Shown: positions 1 to 10,765, numbered from the stretch's first letter. The stretch is DNA of 64,000 bases from Prauserella endophytica (GCF_005146945.1 NZ_SWMS01000002.1:124001-188000), one strand, 5' to 3'. The notes: generated by a model from the sequence alone, not told the origin. Numbers and translations are program-made.

Positions 1-142
1 TCTGGTCAGTGAACGCGACCCCACCGGCCTGGCGGGCGCGCGCGAGGCCCGGGAGTTCGCGAGGCGCGAAGGGCTGACCGCCGTATCGACGGCAGAGCTC
101 GTCGAGCGAGGTCCTTCCCTGGCCGCCGCCGTCCGTCCATAA
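1..142 (+). CDS. 3,4-dihydroxy-2-butanone-4-phosphate synthase-like protein, C-terminal fragment
   Basis: An open frame enters from the left edge (first full codon at base 2) and ends at TAA 140-142, leaving 46 residues. They read like the end of RibB: a Leu-Val-Ser-Glu-Arg-Asp-Pro-Thr stretch, then an Ala-Arg-Glu-Phe-Ala-Arg-Arg-Glu-Gly-Leu helix and a Val-Ser-Thr-Ala-Glu-Leu-Val end, matching the family's usual EFAxxHGLxxVSIADLV tail. The gene stops there, so no GTP cyclohydrolase II domain is fused on. RibB makes the four-carbon precursor of riboflavin from ribulose 5-phosphate. Because it lies just upstream of a catabolic regulator it could be a RibB-like paralogue. The call rests on a short tail only. 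Confidence 0.55.
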   Translation, partial: LVSERDPTGLAGAREAREFARREGLTAVSTAELVERGPSLAAAVRP

Positions 143-209
143 GGGACGACACGGTGCGCCGGAACGCGCCTAGACTCACCCGGACCGGCAGGGAAGGGAG
201 TGAGCGAGG

Positions 210-1421
210 GTGAACGACGTCCTGCGCACCATCGAGCGGGTCGGCCAGCGGCTGGACGCGGTGGGAGCCCGGCTGGTCGAGCGCTACCAGGCGGAGATCG
301 TCGACTACCGCGCTCTCGACGAGCACACGTTGCGTGGCGACGTGCTGCCCACCGCCCAGCGCAACGTCGAGGAGCTGCTCACCGCGCTGCGCGAGGATTC
401 GCCGCCCACCGAGTCGTCGCTGGACGCGTTGCGGCGCAGCGCGTTGCGGCGGGTCCACCAGGGCATTCCCCTTCAGGCCCTGCTGCACGCGTACCGGCTG
501 TGGGGCCAGGTGGTGTGGCAGGAGATCCTCGCCGTCACCGATCCTCGCGCACCGAGGGAGCGGGAGGCAGCGCTCGCGGTCGCCGCTCGCGTGATGGCCT
601 ACGTCGACCAGGTGTCGGTCGTCGTCGCACAGTCGTATCTCGACGAGGTCACCGGGATGCTCGGCGACCGGGAGGCGATGCGCAGGGACCTGCTGGAGGC
701 GCTCGTCTCCGGCAGGCCGATCAGCGAGCACATGCGGCACCGGGTAGGGGCTTCGGCACTCGACGTCGATGGAGACCACGCCGTCGTGCTCGCGAGGTCC
801 CTCGAGCCGATGGGAAACGACCGCTCCGCCCTGCGCGCCGCCGTGGGAGAGGCCCGCGAACGGTTGCGGCCCACGTCCTCGGCGATCCTCGTGGGCATCA
901 GGGAGGACGAGGTGGTCACCATCTATCCGGTGGCCGGCCGTGGGGACTACGCGGTGCTCGTCGAACAGGCCGGGGAGTGGGCGGCCGGACTCGACGGCTT
1001 CGCCGTCGGCGTCGGCCGTGCCCACCACGGCACCGAGGGCATAGCGGCAAGCTATGCCGAGGCTGAGGAGGCCGTCCGGCTCGGCGCTGCGACCGGTGGC
1101 GGCAAGGCCAGCACGTTCTCCGAGGTGCTGCTCGACCATCTGCTGTCGAGCAGCCCGCACCTGGCCACGCTGCACCACGAGACGATCGCCCCGCTGCACG
1201 CCTACGACCGGGCCAGGGACGCGCAGCTGGTGCGGACGCTGCGGGTCTACTTCGAGCACGGGTTCAACGTCGCGCGCAGCGCCGCCCGGCTTGGGGTGCG
1301 CCCGAACACGGTCGTGTACCGGCTGCGCCGCATCCACGAGCTCACCGGGCACGACCCGAGCGACCCCGACCAGCTGCTCCTGCTGCTGCTCGGCATGAAG
1401 AGCGACCGCTGGACCAGCTGA
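210..1421 (+). CDS. PucR/CdaR-family transcriptional regulator
   Basis: 403 residues from a GTG start preceded by GGGAAGGGAG (191-200). Residues about 10-170 are a helical sensor-type region, about 185-300 a variable GGDEF-like segment, and about 335-395 the PucR-type helix-turn-helix with the typical sequence FNVARSAARLGVRPNTVVYR and following LRRI-ELTG. This family usually activates adjacent catabolic genes in response to a pathway substrate. The next gene starts about 120 bp downstream on the same strand, so the likely target is the acyl-CoA degradation operon 1545-9213. Family assignment is firm; target and ligand are inferred. Confidence 0.85.
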   Translation: MNDVLRTIERVGQRLDAVGARLVERYQAEIVDYRALDEHTLRGDVLPTAQRNVEELLTALREDSPPTESSLDALRRSALRRVHQGIPLQALLHAYRLWGQVVWQEILAVTDPRAPREREAALAVAARVMAYVDQVSVVVAQSYLDEVTGMLGDREAMRRDLLEALVSGRPISEHMRHRVGASALDVDGDHAVVLARSLEPMGNDRSALRAAVGEARERLRPTSSAILVGIREDEVVTIYPVAGRGDYAVLVEQAGEWAAGLDGFAVGVGRAHHGTEGIAASYAEAEEAVRLGAATGGGKASTFSEVLLDHLLSSSPHLATLHHETIAPLHAYDRARDAQLVRTLRVYFEHGFNVARSAARLGVRPNTVVYRLRRIHELTGHDPSDPDQLLLLLLGMKSDRWTS

Positions 1422-1469
1422 TTTGCGTTTTCTACAACAACCGTGGGTGCAACTTCGCGGATTAGCGCG

Positions 1470-1499
1470 CTGACACTCCACGGGGCGCCGACCTAGCGT
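1470..1499 (+). promoter_or_regulatory. candidate sigma-70-type promoter of the acyl-CoA operon
   Basis: CTGACA (1470-1475) and TAGCGT (1494-1499) are 18 bp apart and lie 45 bp before the acyl-CoA synthetase start. The match is moderate and no transcript evidence exists; the position between the regulator and the operon supports it. Confidence 0.35.
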
Positions 1500-1544
1500 C
1501 GCCTCCGTTGAACCCCAGGTCGAAGACGTCCTTCGGAGGTGTAC

Positions 1545-3479
1545 GTGGCCGCGACGCCCGTGTGGGTGCCCGACGAGAAGACGGTGGCGCGAAGCCGTCT
1601 CGGCGAGTTCCTCGCCGTGACCGGCTGTGCGGATCCGCGAAGCCTGGACCACCGCGCCAGGGAGGACCCCGCGTGGTTCTGGGGTGAGGCGGCGCGCTGG
1701 CTGGGCGTGGAGTGGCAGCGTGAGCCGGACGCCGTCGTCGCCGGGCTGGACGAGCCGCACGCCACCCGCTGGTTCCCCGGCGGGGAGCTGAACATCGCGG
1801 ACAACGCGGTCGACCGCTGGGTGCGCTGCGGCCGGGGCGCCGAGCCCGCGCTGCGCTGGGAGACCGAGGACGGCGAGCGCGGGTGCCTGACCTTCGCCCA
1901 GCTGGCGGCCGAGGTGGACCGCGTGGCCGCCGGCCTGCTGCGGCACGGCGTGCGCTTCGGGGACCGCGTGGGCATCCAGCTGCCCATGGTGCGGGAGGCC
2001 GTGGTCGCCTCGCTCGCCTGCGCCAAGATCGGTGCGATCACCGTGCTGCTGTTCTCCGGTTTCGGCGAGGCGGCCGTCGCGCAGCGCCTCGGCGACGCCC
2101 GAGCGGTCGCGCTCGTCTGCGCCGACGGCTTCCCCCGGCGGGGCAGAACCGTCGCGCTGCGCGAGGTGATCGCCAAGGTCGCGGAGCGCACCCCGAGCCT
2201 GCGTACGTGCGTCGTGGTCTCCTTGGCCGGAACGGAAGTGCCCGGGCCACGGCTGCCCGGCGAGGTCTCCTGGGACGCGCTGGGCACGGAACGCGCCGGG
2301 CCCGTGGAGGCCGCCCGCTGCGCGAGCACCCATCCGCTGATGATCGCGTACACGTCGGGCACGACGGGCGCGCCGAAGGGCATCACGCTCGGGCACGCCG
2401 GGTTCGCGGTGAAGGCGGGCGCCGACGCCGCGTGGTGCTTCGACGTCGGCGAGGGCGACGTCAGCGCGTGGATCACCGACCCGGGCTGGATCATGAGCCC
2501 GATCACCGTGTTCGGCGGGCTCGTCGCGGGCAGCGCGGTCGCGGTCTACGGCGGTGGTGTCGACTACCCGGATCACGGCCGGGTGTGGCGGTTCGCCGAG
2601 GGTGCGGGCGTGACCATGCTGGGTGTGTCGCCCACGCTCGTGCGAACGCTGGCCCGCGGTGGCGAGGAGGCGGTTCCGGAAGAGCCGGCGACGATCCGCG
2701 TGTTCGCCTCCAGCGGCGAGCCGTGGACCCCGGACGCGTTCTCCTGGCTGTTCGACCGGGCAGGCCGGGGTCGCGTCCCGATCATCAACTAGTCCGGCGG
2801 CACCGAGGTGTCCGGTGCGATCCTGTCCAACACGACGCTGCAGCCGATCGTGTCGTGCGGGTTCGCGGGCCCGGTGCCGGGGATGGCGGCCGAGGTGGCC
2901 GGCCCGGGCGGTGAGCCGGTCACCGGCTCCGTCGGCGAGCTCGTGCTGCGCCGCCCCTCACCCGGCATGCCGCTGGGCTTCTGGGGACAGCCGGGACGCT
3001 ACGAGCGGACCTACTGGTCGCACTGGCCTGGCACGTGGCTGCACGGGGACTTCGCCGAGGTCGACGCCGAGGGCGTCTGGTTCATCCGTGGCCGCAGCGA
3101 CGACACCATGAACGTGGCGGGCAAGCGGCTCGGGCCCGCCGAGATCGAGCAGATCGCCGGTGAACATCCAGGGGTGAGCGAGTCGGCCGCGTTCGGCACG
3201 CCCGACCCGGTGAAGGGGGAGCGCGTCGTCGTGCTCGTCGTGCCCTCGGGCGAGGTGGCGCAGGACGGGCTGGCCGACGAGGTGAGCGCGCTGGTGCGCG
3301 AACGGCTCGGCGCCGCGCTGCGGCCGCACGCCGTGCACGTTGTGCCGAGCCTGCCGCGCACCCGCAGCGGCAAGATCCTGCGGCGCGTGATCCGCGCCGT
3401 GTATCTCGGGGAGCCTCCCGGCGATCTATCCTCATTGGACAATCCGGAGTCGATCGACGTCGTGAAGGTGGTCCGATGA
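1545..3479 (+). pseudogene. acyl-CoA (acetyl-CoA-like) synthetase interrupted by one in-frame TAG
   Basis: Adenylate-forming ligase of the ANL superfamily that would activate an organic acid to its CoA ester. The start is taken as GTG 1545, five bases after GGAGG (1535-1539); an in-frame GTG at 1539 overlaps that Shine-Dalgarno sequence. The frame is open for 645 codons except for TAG at 2790-2792 (codon 416). The phosphate-binding loop (YTSGTTGAPKG) lies before the stop. Directly after it comes SGGTEVSG, so the TAG replaces the tyrosine of the family's NYSGGTE motif: a single-base change from TAC or TAT. The downstream half stays in frame and keeps the hinge and the catalytic lysine (RTRSGKILRR). 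The last codons overlap the next gene by ATGA. Either the gene is recently inactivated, the base is a sequencing error, or the codon is read through. Without readthrough the 415-residue product lacks the C-terminal lobe. Confidence 0.8.
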
Positions 3480-4633
3480 GCCTGCGTGGCGCCGCCGCGC
3501 TGGTCGGCGCGGCAGAGATCCCGCCTCGCCGCACCACACCCGGCATGAGCACATTGGACATGATCGCGAGCACTGCCGCCCTGGCCGTCGCCGACGCCGG
3601 AATGGAGCGGGCCGAGATCGACGGCCTGCTCGTCGGGCCGCAGGTGGGAGAGACGCCGCAGCACGTGCCCGCCACCGTCGCCGAGTACCTCGGGCTGGCG
3701 CCGACGTACGCGGACCTGGTCGACCTCGGTGGCGCCACCGGCGCGGGCATGGTGTGGCGGGCGGCGGCCGCCATCGCCGCGGGCATGTGCGAAACGGCGC
3801 TGTGCGTGCTCGGCAACGTGCGCACCGACGTGACACCGCGCTCGCCCAACCGCAACCCGATTCGCGAGTTCGACGTGCCCTACGGCGGCAGCGGCGCCAA
3901 CCAGGCGTACGCGATGGTCGCCACCCGGCATTGCGCGGAGTTCGGCACGACGCCCGAACAGCTGGCGCTGGTGCCGGTGTTCGAGCGGGACAACGCCCGG
4001 CTGAACCCGGACGCGGTGTTCCACGGCAAGCCCATCACCGTCGACGACGTGCTCGCCTCACCGCTGGTGGTGTCGCCGCTTCGGCTGCTGGAGGTGGTCA
4101 TGCCGTGTGGCGGCGGGGCCGCGGTGGTCGTCACCTCGGCAGCCCGCGCGCGGAGTGTTCCGCACCGGCCGGTGTGGCTGCGCGGCGCGGGGGAGAAGGT
4201 GACGCACCGCGCGCTGAGCCAGGCGCCCGAGCTCACCACCTCGCCGCTGGCGGCGGCGATCGGCGACGCTTACGCGATGGCCTCGGTGGGGCCTGACGAC
4301 CTGGACCTGCTCTCGCTCTACGACTGCTACTCGATCATGCTCGCGGTCACGCTGGAGGACGCGGGGCTGTGCAAGAAGGGCGAGGTCGGTCCGTGGCTGG
4401 CCGACCAGGACTTCTCCCACACGGGCAACCTCCCCTGCAACCCGCACGGCGGCCAGCTCGCCTGTGGCCAGGCCGATCTGGCGGGCGGCATGGCGCACGT
4501 CGTCGAGGCCGTGCGCCAGCTGCGCGGCGTCGCGGGGGAGCGGCAGGTGCGCGACCCGGAGCTGGCACTGGTGACGGGCAACGGCGCCACGATGAGCGAG
4601 GAGGTAGCGCTGGTGCTGGAGGCCGCGACATGA
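3476..4633 (+). CDS. thiolase-like (SCP-x/Ltp-type) protein lacking the nucleophilic cysteine
   Basis: 385 residues with a thiolase fold signature. The ATG overlaps the upstream stop as ATGA. Where thiolases carry the acylated cysteine this protein reads VDLGGATGAGM, with no Cys. The late motifs are those of the SCP-x/Ltp2 branch: YDCYSIMLAVTLEDAGLCKKGE and NPHGGQLACG. It is immediately followed by a DUF35 OB-fold/zinc-ribbon gene. In steroid side-chain degradation, thiolase-like lyases such as Ltp2 pair with the DUF35 domain of ChsH2 and perform retro-aldol cleavage rather than thiolysis. By analogy this protein may be an acyl-CoA retro-aldolase. Family is clear from sequence; the reaction is inference. 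Confidence 0.8.
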   Translation: MSLRGAAALVGAAEIPPRRTTPGMSTLDMIASTAALAVADAGMERAEIDGLLVGPQVGETPQHVPATVAEYLGLAPTYADLVDLGGATGAGMVWRAAAAIAAGMCETALCVLGNVRTDVTPRSPNRNPIREFDVPYGGSGANQAYAMVATRHCAEFGTTPEQLALVPVFERDNARLNPDAVFHGKPITVDDVLASPLVVSPLRLLEVVMPCGGGAAVVVTSAARARSVPHRPVWLRGAGEKVTHRALSQAPELTTSPLAAAIGDAYAMASVGPDDLDLLSLYDCYSIMLAVTLEDAGLCKKGEVGPWLADQDFSHTGNLPCNPHGGQLACGQADLAGGMAHVVEAVRQLRGVAGERQVRDPELALVTGNGATMSEEVALVLEAAT

Positions 4634-5037
4634 CGATCGCCAAGCCCGGCCCCACGCCGGTTCCGCTGACCGAGCCGTTCTGGGCGGCCGCGCACCGGGG
4701 CGAGCTGCTGCTCCAGCGCTGCCGCGCGTGCGGCCACCACCAGCACTACCCCCGCGTGCTGTGCACCCGGTGCTGGCACCGTGAACTGGACTGGGTTCCT
4801 TCGGCCGGAAAGGGTCGTGTGTGGACGTTCACGATCGTGCACCGGCCCGGTCATCCCGCGTGGACGGACGACGTTCCCTACGCACTGGCCATCGTCGAGC
4901 TCGACGAGGGACCCCGGCTACTGACCAACATCGTCGGCATCGACCCCGCCGACGTCGCCGTCGGTCTCCCGGTCGTGGCGCGGTTCGCCGAACGCGGCGA
5001 CAGCGCGATCGTCCAGTTCGGACCCGAGGAATCCTGA
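4630..5037 (+). CDS. DUF35 OB-fold / zinc-ribbon acyl-CoA-associated protein
   Basis: 135 residues, start ATG coupled (ATGA) to the thiolase-like gene. Residues about 30-50 hold a rubredoxin-like zinc knuckle, CRACG...LCTRCW (two Cys-x2-Cys pairs), followed by an OB-fold with the WTFTIVHRP strand typical of the family. These proteins normally bind an adjacent thiolase-like enzyme and help hold the CoA substrate. Directly paired with 3476-4633, so the two probably form one complex. Confidence 0.85.
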   Translation: MTIAKPGPTPVPLTEPFWAAAHRGELLLQRCRACGHHQHYPRVLCTRCWHRELDWVPSAGKGRVWTFTIVHRPGHPAWTDDVPYALAIVELDEGPRLLTNIVGIDPADVAVGLPVVARFAERGDSAIVQFGPEES

Positions 5038-5068
5038 CGACCTTCGTCTTCACAACGAGGTGATGACC

Positions 5069-6409
5069 ATGAGCTCAACCGTCACAACCGCGACAGGCAC
5101 CCGAGGCCGGTCCGCACGCAGGGTCGCGGTGGCCAGCTTCATCGGCACCGCGATCGAGTGGTACGACTTCTACCTCTACGGCACTGCCGCCGCACTCGTG
5201 TTCAACAAGCTGTTCTTCCCGTCGTTCTCGCCACTGGCCGGAACCCTGCTGGCGCTGTCCACCTACACGGCGGGGTTCGTCGCCCGGCCCCTCGGCGGCA
5301 TCGTGATGGGTCACTTCGGGGACCGCATCGGGCGCAAATCCATGCTCGTGCTTTCGCTGCTGCTGATGGGCATCGCCACCGCCCTGATCGGCTTGCTGCC
5401 GACCTACGCCGTCGCCGGGATCTGGGCGCCACTGCTCCTGGTCGTGCTGCGGATGGTGCAGGGTTTCGGTGTCGGCGGCGAGTGGGGCGGCGCGGTGCTG
5501 ATGGCCGTCGAGCACGCCCCCAAGCGCTCCCGGGGCTTCTTCGGCGCGTGGCCGCAGGTCGGCGTGCCCGCGGGGCTGCTGCTCGCCAACGGTGTCTTCA
5601 TGACGCTGACCAACGCGCTCGGGGAGGACGCCTTCCTGCAGTGGGGCTGGCGGATCCCGTTCCTGCTGTCGGCGGTGCTGGTGCTCGTCGGGCTGTTCAT
5701 CCGGTTGCAGGTCGAGGAGTCGCCCGCCTTCACGGAGGTCGCCGACTCCGGCGAGGTGGACCGCAGGCCGTTGGTGACGTTGCTGCGCACCCAGTGGCGG
5801 GCCGTGCTGCTCGCGGCCGGGGTCAAGCTCGCCCAGAACTCGATCTTCTACATCTTCACCGTGTTCGTGCTCACCTACGCGACCACCGTGCTGGGACTGA
5901 GCCAGTCCGTCGCGCTCACCGGCGTCCTGATCAGCTCGGGGCTGAGCCTGGTCAGCCTGCTGTTCTTCGGCTGGCTGTCCGACCGGTACGGCAGGAAGCG
6001 GGTCTACCTGGCGGGCGCCGTGGTGTCGCTGCTGTTCTCGTTCCCGTTCTTCTGGATGCTCGACACCCGCTCGGCCGCGGTGATCTGGCTCGCGATGGTG
6101 ATCGGCATGATCGGGCACGACATGATGTACGGTCCGCAGGCCGCGTACTTCAGCGAGCTGTTCGACGCCAGGGTGCGGTACAGCGGCGCATCCCTGGGCT
6201 ACCAGCTGTCCTCGTTGATCGCGGGCGGGTTCTCGCCCGTCATCGCGGTGGCACTGCTCGGCGTGGCGGGCAACCATCACTGGCCCGTCGCGGCCTACAT
6301 GATCGTGGTCGGGGTGATCAGTATCGTGGCGCTGGCCCTCGGCCCGGAGACCCATCGCGGCGACCGCCGCGAGCCACGGGAGACGAGCGGGAGCGTCGAT
6401 GGCACGTGA
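5069..6409 (+). CDS. MFS transporter, metabolite:H+ symporter (MHS) family
   Basis: 446 residues with about 12 membrane segments. The N-terminal SFIGTAIEWYDFYLYGTAAA and the later GGEWGGAVLMAVEHAP are hallmark sequences of the MHS branch (KgtP/ProP/ShiA-like), which imports small organic acids with protons; a loop GHFGDRIGRK matches MFS motif A. Start chosen at ATG 5069, eight bases after ACGAGG; ATG 5063 in the same frame sits too close to it. Likely the uptake carrier for the acid degraded by this operon. Substrate not determinable. Confidence 0.85.
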   Translation: MSSTVTTATGTRGRSARRVAVASFIGTAIEWYDFYLYGTAAALVFNKLFFPSFSPLAGTLLALSTYTAGFVARPLGGIVMGHFGDRIGRKSMLVLSLLLMGIATALIGLLPTYAVAGIWAPLLLVVLRMVQGFGVGGEWGGAVLMAVEHAPKRSRGFFGAWPQVGVPAGLLLANGVFMTLTNALGEDAFLQWGWRIPFLLSAVLVLVGLFIRLQVEESPAFTEVADSGEVDRRPLVTLLRTQWRAVLLAAGVKLAQNSIFYIFTVFVLTYATTVLGLSQSVALTGVLISSGLSLVSLLFFGWLSDRYGRKRVYLAGAVVSLLFSFPFFWMLDTRSAAVIWLAMVIGMIGHDMMYGPQAAYFSELFDARVRYSGASLGYQLSSLIAGGFSPVIAVALLGVAGNHHWPVAAYMIVVGVISIVALALGPETHRGDRREPRETSGSVDGT

Positions 6410-7616
6410 CCACCGGTACGTCCAGCTCGGCCTGATCGCCGCGATGCAGGTGTTCGGCCTCGCGGTGTGGTTCTCCGCGTCGGCCGTGGTGCCGACGTTG
6501 CGCGAGGTGTGGCGGATCGGTGACGCGCAGGCCGTGTGGCTGACGGCGTCGGTGCAGGTGGGGTTCGTGGCGGGCGCGATCACGTCGGCGGCGCTGAACC
6601 TGCCGGACCGGTTCCCTCCGCAGCGGGTCGCCGCGTGCTCGGCGCTCGGTGCGGCTCTGGCGACCGCGGCGGTGCCGGTGTTCGCGGACGGCTTCGGGGT
6701 CGCGGTCGTGCTACGGCTGTGCACGGGGTTCTTCCTGGCCGGTGTGTACCCGGTGGGGATGAAGCTGATGGCGTCATGGTTCGGCTCCACGGGCCGGGGG
6801 CTGGCGCTGGGCGTGCTGGTGGGGGCACTCACGCTCGGTTCCGCCCTGCCCCAGCTGCTCAAGGGCCTGGGCACGCTGCCGTGGCAGGGCGTGCTGGGCG
6901 CCGCGGCCGCGCTGGGCGCCGTCGCGGCCGTGCTCGCGGTGACGTTCGTCCGTCCGGGCCCGCACCTGTCTGGGGGCGCGGCCCGGCACCGCCCGAGGTA
7001 CGCGCTGGAGATGTTCACCGAGCGCGGGCCGTTGCTGGCGAACCTGGGCTACTTCGGGCACATGTGGGAGCTGTACGCGCTGTGGACGTGGCTGCCGTCG
7101 TTCGTCGCGGCGGGCTCGCTGGCCGCCGACACGACCGCGGGACTCGTGGCGTTCGCGGCGATCGGCGTCGCCGGGTTCGCGGGCTGCCTGCTCGGCGGCT
7201 GGGCGGCCGACCGGTACGGCAGGGCCCGCGCGGCCGGGGTGGCGCTCGTGATCAGCGGTGCGTGCTGTGTGCTGTCCCCGCTGTTCTACGGGACGGCTCT
7301 GCCGGTGCTGCTCGTGCTGCTGGTGGTGTGGGGCGCGGCGGTGATCGCCGATTCGGGGGTGTTCTCCACCGCGCTCAGCGAGGTCGCAGACTCCCGCTAC
7401 GTCGGCACCGCGCTGACGGCGCAGACGGCGATCGGGTTCCTGCTGACCGTGGTCACCATCAATCTCGTTCCCGTGCTGGCCGATCTCACCGGCTGGCGCT
7501 ACGCGTTCCTCGTGCTCGCGCCAGGCCCCATCCTGGGTGCACTCGCCATGCGGGCACTCGGCGGCCGGGCGGCGTCCGCCTCCCGGCCCAACCAACCGAT
7601 TGGAGAGACGACATGA
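6399..7616 (+). CDS. MFS transporter
   Basis: 405 residues, about 12 membrane helices, overlapping the preceding gene by 11 bp. MFS motif A appears as ADRYGRARAAG in the second half. A second MFS carrier in the same operon directly after an MHS symporter is unusual: one may import the substrate and the other export an intermediate, or they may handle two related acids. The stop overlaps the MaoC start as ATGA. Confidence 0.8.
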   Translation: MARDHRYVQLGLIAAMQVFGLAVWFSASAVVPTLREVWRIGDAQAVWLTASVQVGFVAGAITSAALNLPDRFPPQRVAACSALGAALATAAVPVFADGFGVAVVLRLCTGFFLAGVYPVGMKLMASWFGSTGRGLALGVLVGALTLGSALPQLLKGLGTLPWQGVLGAAAALGAVAAVLAVTFVRPGPHLSGGAARHRPRYALEMFTERGPLLANLGYFGHMWELYALWTWLPSFVAAGSLAADTTAGLVAFAAIGVAGFAGCLLGGWAADRYGRARAAGVALVISGACCVLSPLFYGTALPVLLVLLVVWGAAVIADSGVFSTALSEVADSRYVGTALTAQTAIGFLLTVVTINLVPVLADLTGWRYAFLVLAPGPILGALAMRALGGRAASASRPNQPIGETT

Positions 7617-8037
7617 CCTCGTGCTGGCCCAACGGAGCGCCGTCGGCCGGAGACTCCGCGGAGCTGAGCAGGCCCGTCACGTCCCGGGACATCGAGTTGT
7701 TCACCGAGATCAGCGGCGACCGGAACCCGCTGCACTACGACGCCGAGGCAGCCGCGGCTTCGCGGTTCGGCGAGATCGTCGTCCAGGGCGGGATCACCAG
7801 CGCGATCCTCAACGCGGTCGTCGCCGAGAAGCTGCCCGGCCCCGGCACGGTGTTCCTCAACACCCAGTTCGACTTCTCCGCGCCCGTGCGGCCCGGTGAC
7901 ACGATCACCGGCCGCGTCGAGGTGACCGAGGCCCGTGAGGACAAGCCCATCACCAAGCTGAAGGTGAGCGTGACGCGGGACGACGGCACCGCCGCACTTT
8001 CGGGCACCGCGGTCTGCTACACGATGGCGCTGGGGCG

Positions 8038-8041
<4 letters not shown>
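7613..8041 (+). CDS. MaoC-family (R)-specific enoyl-CoA hydratase
   Basis: 142 residues, a single hot-dog fold. The active-site segment ISGDRNPLHYD, followed by FGEIVVQGG, supplies the Asp and His that activate water in MaoC hydratases. It would hydrate a 2-enoyl-CoA to a 3-hydroxyacyl-CoA, the substrate a retro-aldolase needs. ATGA-coupled on both sides. Lies between the carriers and a canonical thiolase. Confidence 0.85.
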
Positions 8042-9213
<1,172 letters not shown>

Positions 9214-9247
9214 CGCGAGCGCTGACGACGCTGCCCCTGCCTCGCCG

Positions 9248-10765
9248 TCACCGGGGCAGCGCGGTCCAGACGGACTTGGTCTCCAGATAGGACTCCAAAT
9301 TGGCGTGGCCCATGTCGCGGCCGTAGCCCGAGGTCTTGTACCCGCCGAAGGGCACGGCCGCGTCGGTCGCGCCGTACATGTTGATGTAGACGGTGCCCGC
9401 CTGGAGCAGCTGCGCGAGCCGGTTGGCGCGGGTGATGTCCCGGGTCCAGATACCGGCCGCGAGGCCGTACGGCGAGTCGTTGGCGCGCCGGGCGATCTCG
9501 TCCAGGTCGTCGAACGGCTGCGCGACGACCACCGGGCCGAAGATCTCCTCGCGGACGGCGGGGAACGAGTCGTCGACACCGGTGAGCACGGTGGGGGAGA
9601 CGAAGTAGCCGCCGGGATCGGTGCCCTCTGGCCGGTCGCTGCCCCCGGTGAGTGCCGTCGCTCCCATGTCGAGGGCCTGGTCGACGTAGCCACGGACCCG
9701 GTTGTGCTGTGTGCCGCTGATGAGCGGGCCGAGCGTGGTCGACTCCGCGAGGCCGTGCCCCACCACCAGCTCCGACGCCAGCTCGGCGACCCTGCCCACC
9801 ACGTCGTCGAAGCGGCTGCGCTCGACGTAGAGCCGGGAGCCCGCCGAGCACGCCTGGCCCGCGTTGAAGAAGATCGCGTTCGCGGCGCCCCTGGCGGCCT
9901 CCTCGACGGGGCTGTCGGCGAAGACGATGTTGGGACTCTTGCCACCGAGCTCCAGGGTGACGCGCTTGACCTGCGCGGCGGCCCTGGCCGCGATCCGGGT
10001 GCCGACCCTGGTCGAACCGGTGAACGCGATCTTGTCCACCCCGGGGTGGTCGACGAGTGCCTCGCCGGCCTCGGTCCCGTAGCCGGTGACGATGTTGAGC
10101 ACGCCGGGAGGGATCCCGGCCTCGAGCGCGAGCAGGCCGAAGCGCAGCGCGGTCAGCGGGGTGTCCTCGGCGGGCTTCAGGATGATCGTGCACCCGGCGG
10201 CGAGCGCGGGCGCGACCTTCCACATCGCCATGAGCAGCGGGTAGTTCCAGGGCACGATCTGGGCGACGACACCCACCGGCTCCCGCTCGGTGCGGACCAT
10301 GACGTCGGGGACGGCCGGCTGGATGGTGTCGCCCTCGATCTTGCCCGCCCAGCCCGCGAAGTACTCCAGGTGCCGCACCGCGAGCGGCACGTCGACGGTG
10401 CGGGCCGCGGCGGCGACCTTGCCGCCGTCGAGGACCTCCAGCTCCACGATCTCCTCGGCGTGCTCGGCGAGCAGCCGGGCGAAGCGCGCGATCACGCGCC
10501 CTCGGTCCGGCGCGCTCATCCGGCGCCACGGCGCTGCGGGGTCGAACGCCGCGCGGGCCGCGCGCACCGCCCTGTCCACGTCCGCGGGGCCGCCGGCCGC
10601 CGCGGTGGCGATCCGCCTGCCGGTGGCCGGGTCGAGCACGTCGATGGTGCCGCCGTCGCGAGCGGGAACCAGCTCGCCGTCGATGAGCAGTCGTGGCGGG
10701 CCTGCCAGGAACCGCCGGGTGGCTTCGCTGACCCCGGCGGGCAGGGTGAGTTCGGTCGTGGTCAC
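9248..10765 (-). CDS. NAD(P)-dependent aldehyde dehydrogenase
   Basis: 505 residues from GTG 10765, behind GGAACGGAG; a longer reading upstream would overlap the neighbouring gene. The catalytic set is complete: Asn174 in VPWNYP, Glu272 in LELGGKSPN, and nucleophile Cys306 in NAGQACSAGS. It oxidises an aldehyde to the acid. The neighbours (a 2-hydroxyacid dehydrogenase, a sugar kinase, and a class II aldolase in the divergent operon) suggest glycolaldehyde or lactaldehyde released by the aldolase. Last gene of the leftward operon, 23 bp after the preceding stop. Confidence 0.88.
   Translation of the reverse strand: MTTTELTLPAGVSEATRRFLAGPPRLLIDGELVPARDGGTIDVLDPATGRRIATAAAGGPADVDRAVRAARAAFDPAAPWRRMSAPDRGRVIARFARLLAEHAEEIVELEVLDGGKVAAAARTVDVPLAVRHLEYFAGWAGKIEGDTIQPAVPDVMVRTEREPVGVVAQIVPWNYPLLMAMWKVAPALAAGCTIILKPAEDTPLTALRFGLLALEAGIPPGVLNIVTGYGTEAGEALVDHPGVDKIAFTGSTRVGTRIAARAAAQVKRVTLELGGKSPNIVFADSPVEEAARGAANAIFFNAGQACSAGSRLYVERSRFDDVVGRVAELASELVVGHGLAESTTLGPLISGTQHNRVRGYVDQALDMGATALTGGSDRPEGTDPGGYFVSPTVLTGVDDSFPAVREEIFGPVVVAQPFDDLDEIARRANDSPYGLAAGIWTRDITRANRLAQLLQAGTVYINMYGATDAAVPFGGYKTSGYGRDMGHANLESYLETKSVWTALPR

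Noticed and set aside
6-2576. Very long minus-strand open frame (about 850 codons) opposite the PucR and acyl-CoA synthetase genes
   Set aside because: High GC leaves antisense frames open. The translation is Arg/Ala/Gly/Pro-rich low complexity with no domain, while the plus strand carries clear motifs.
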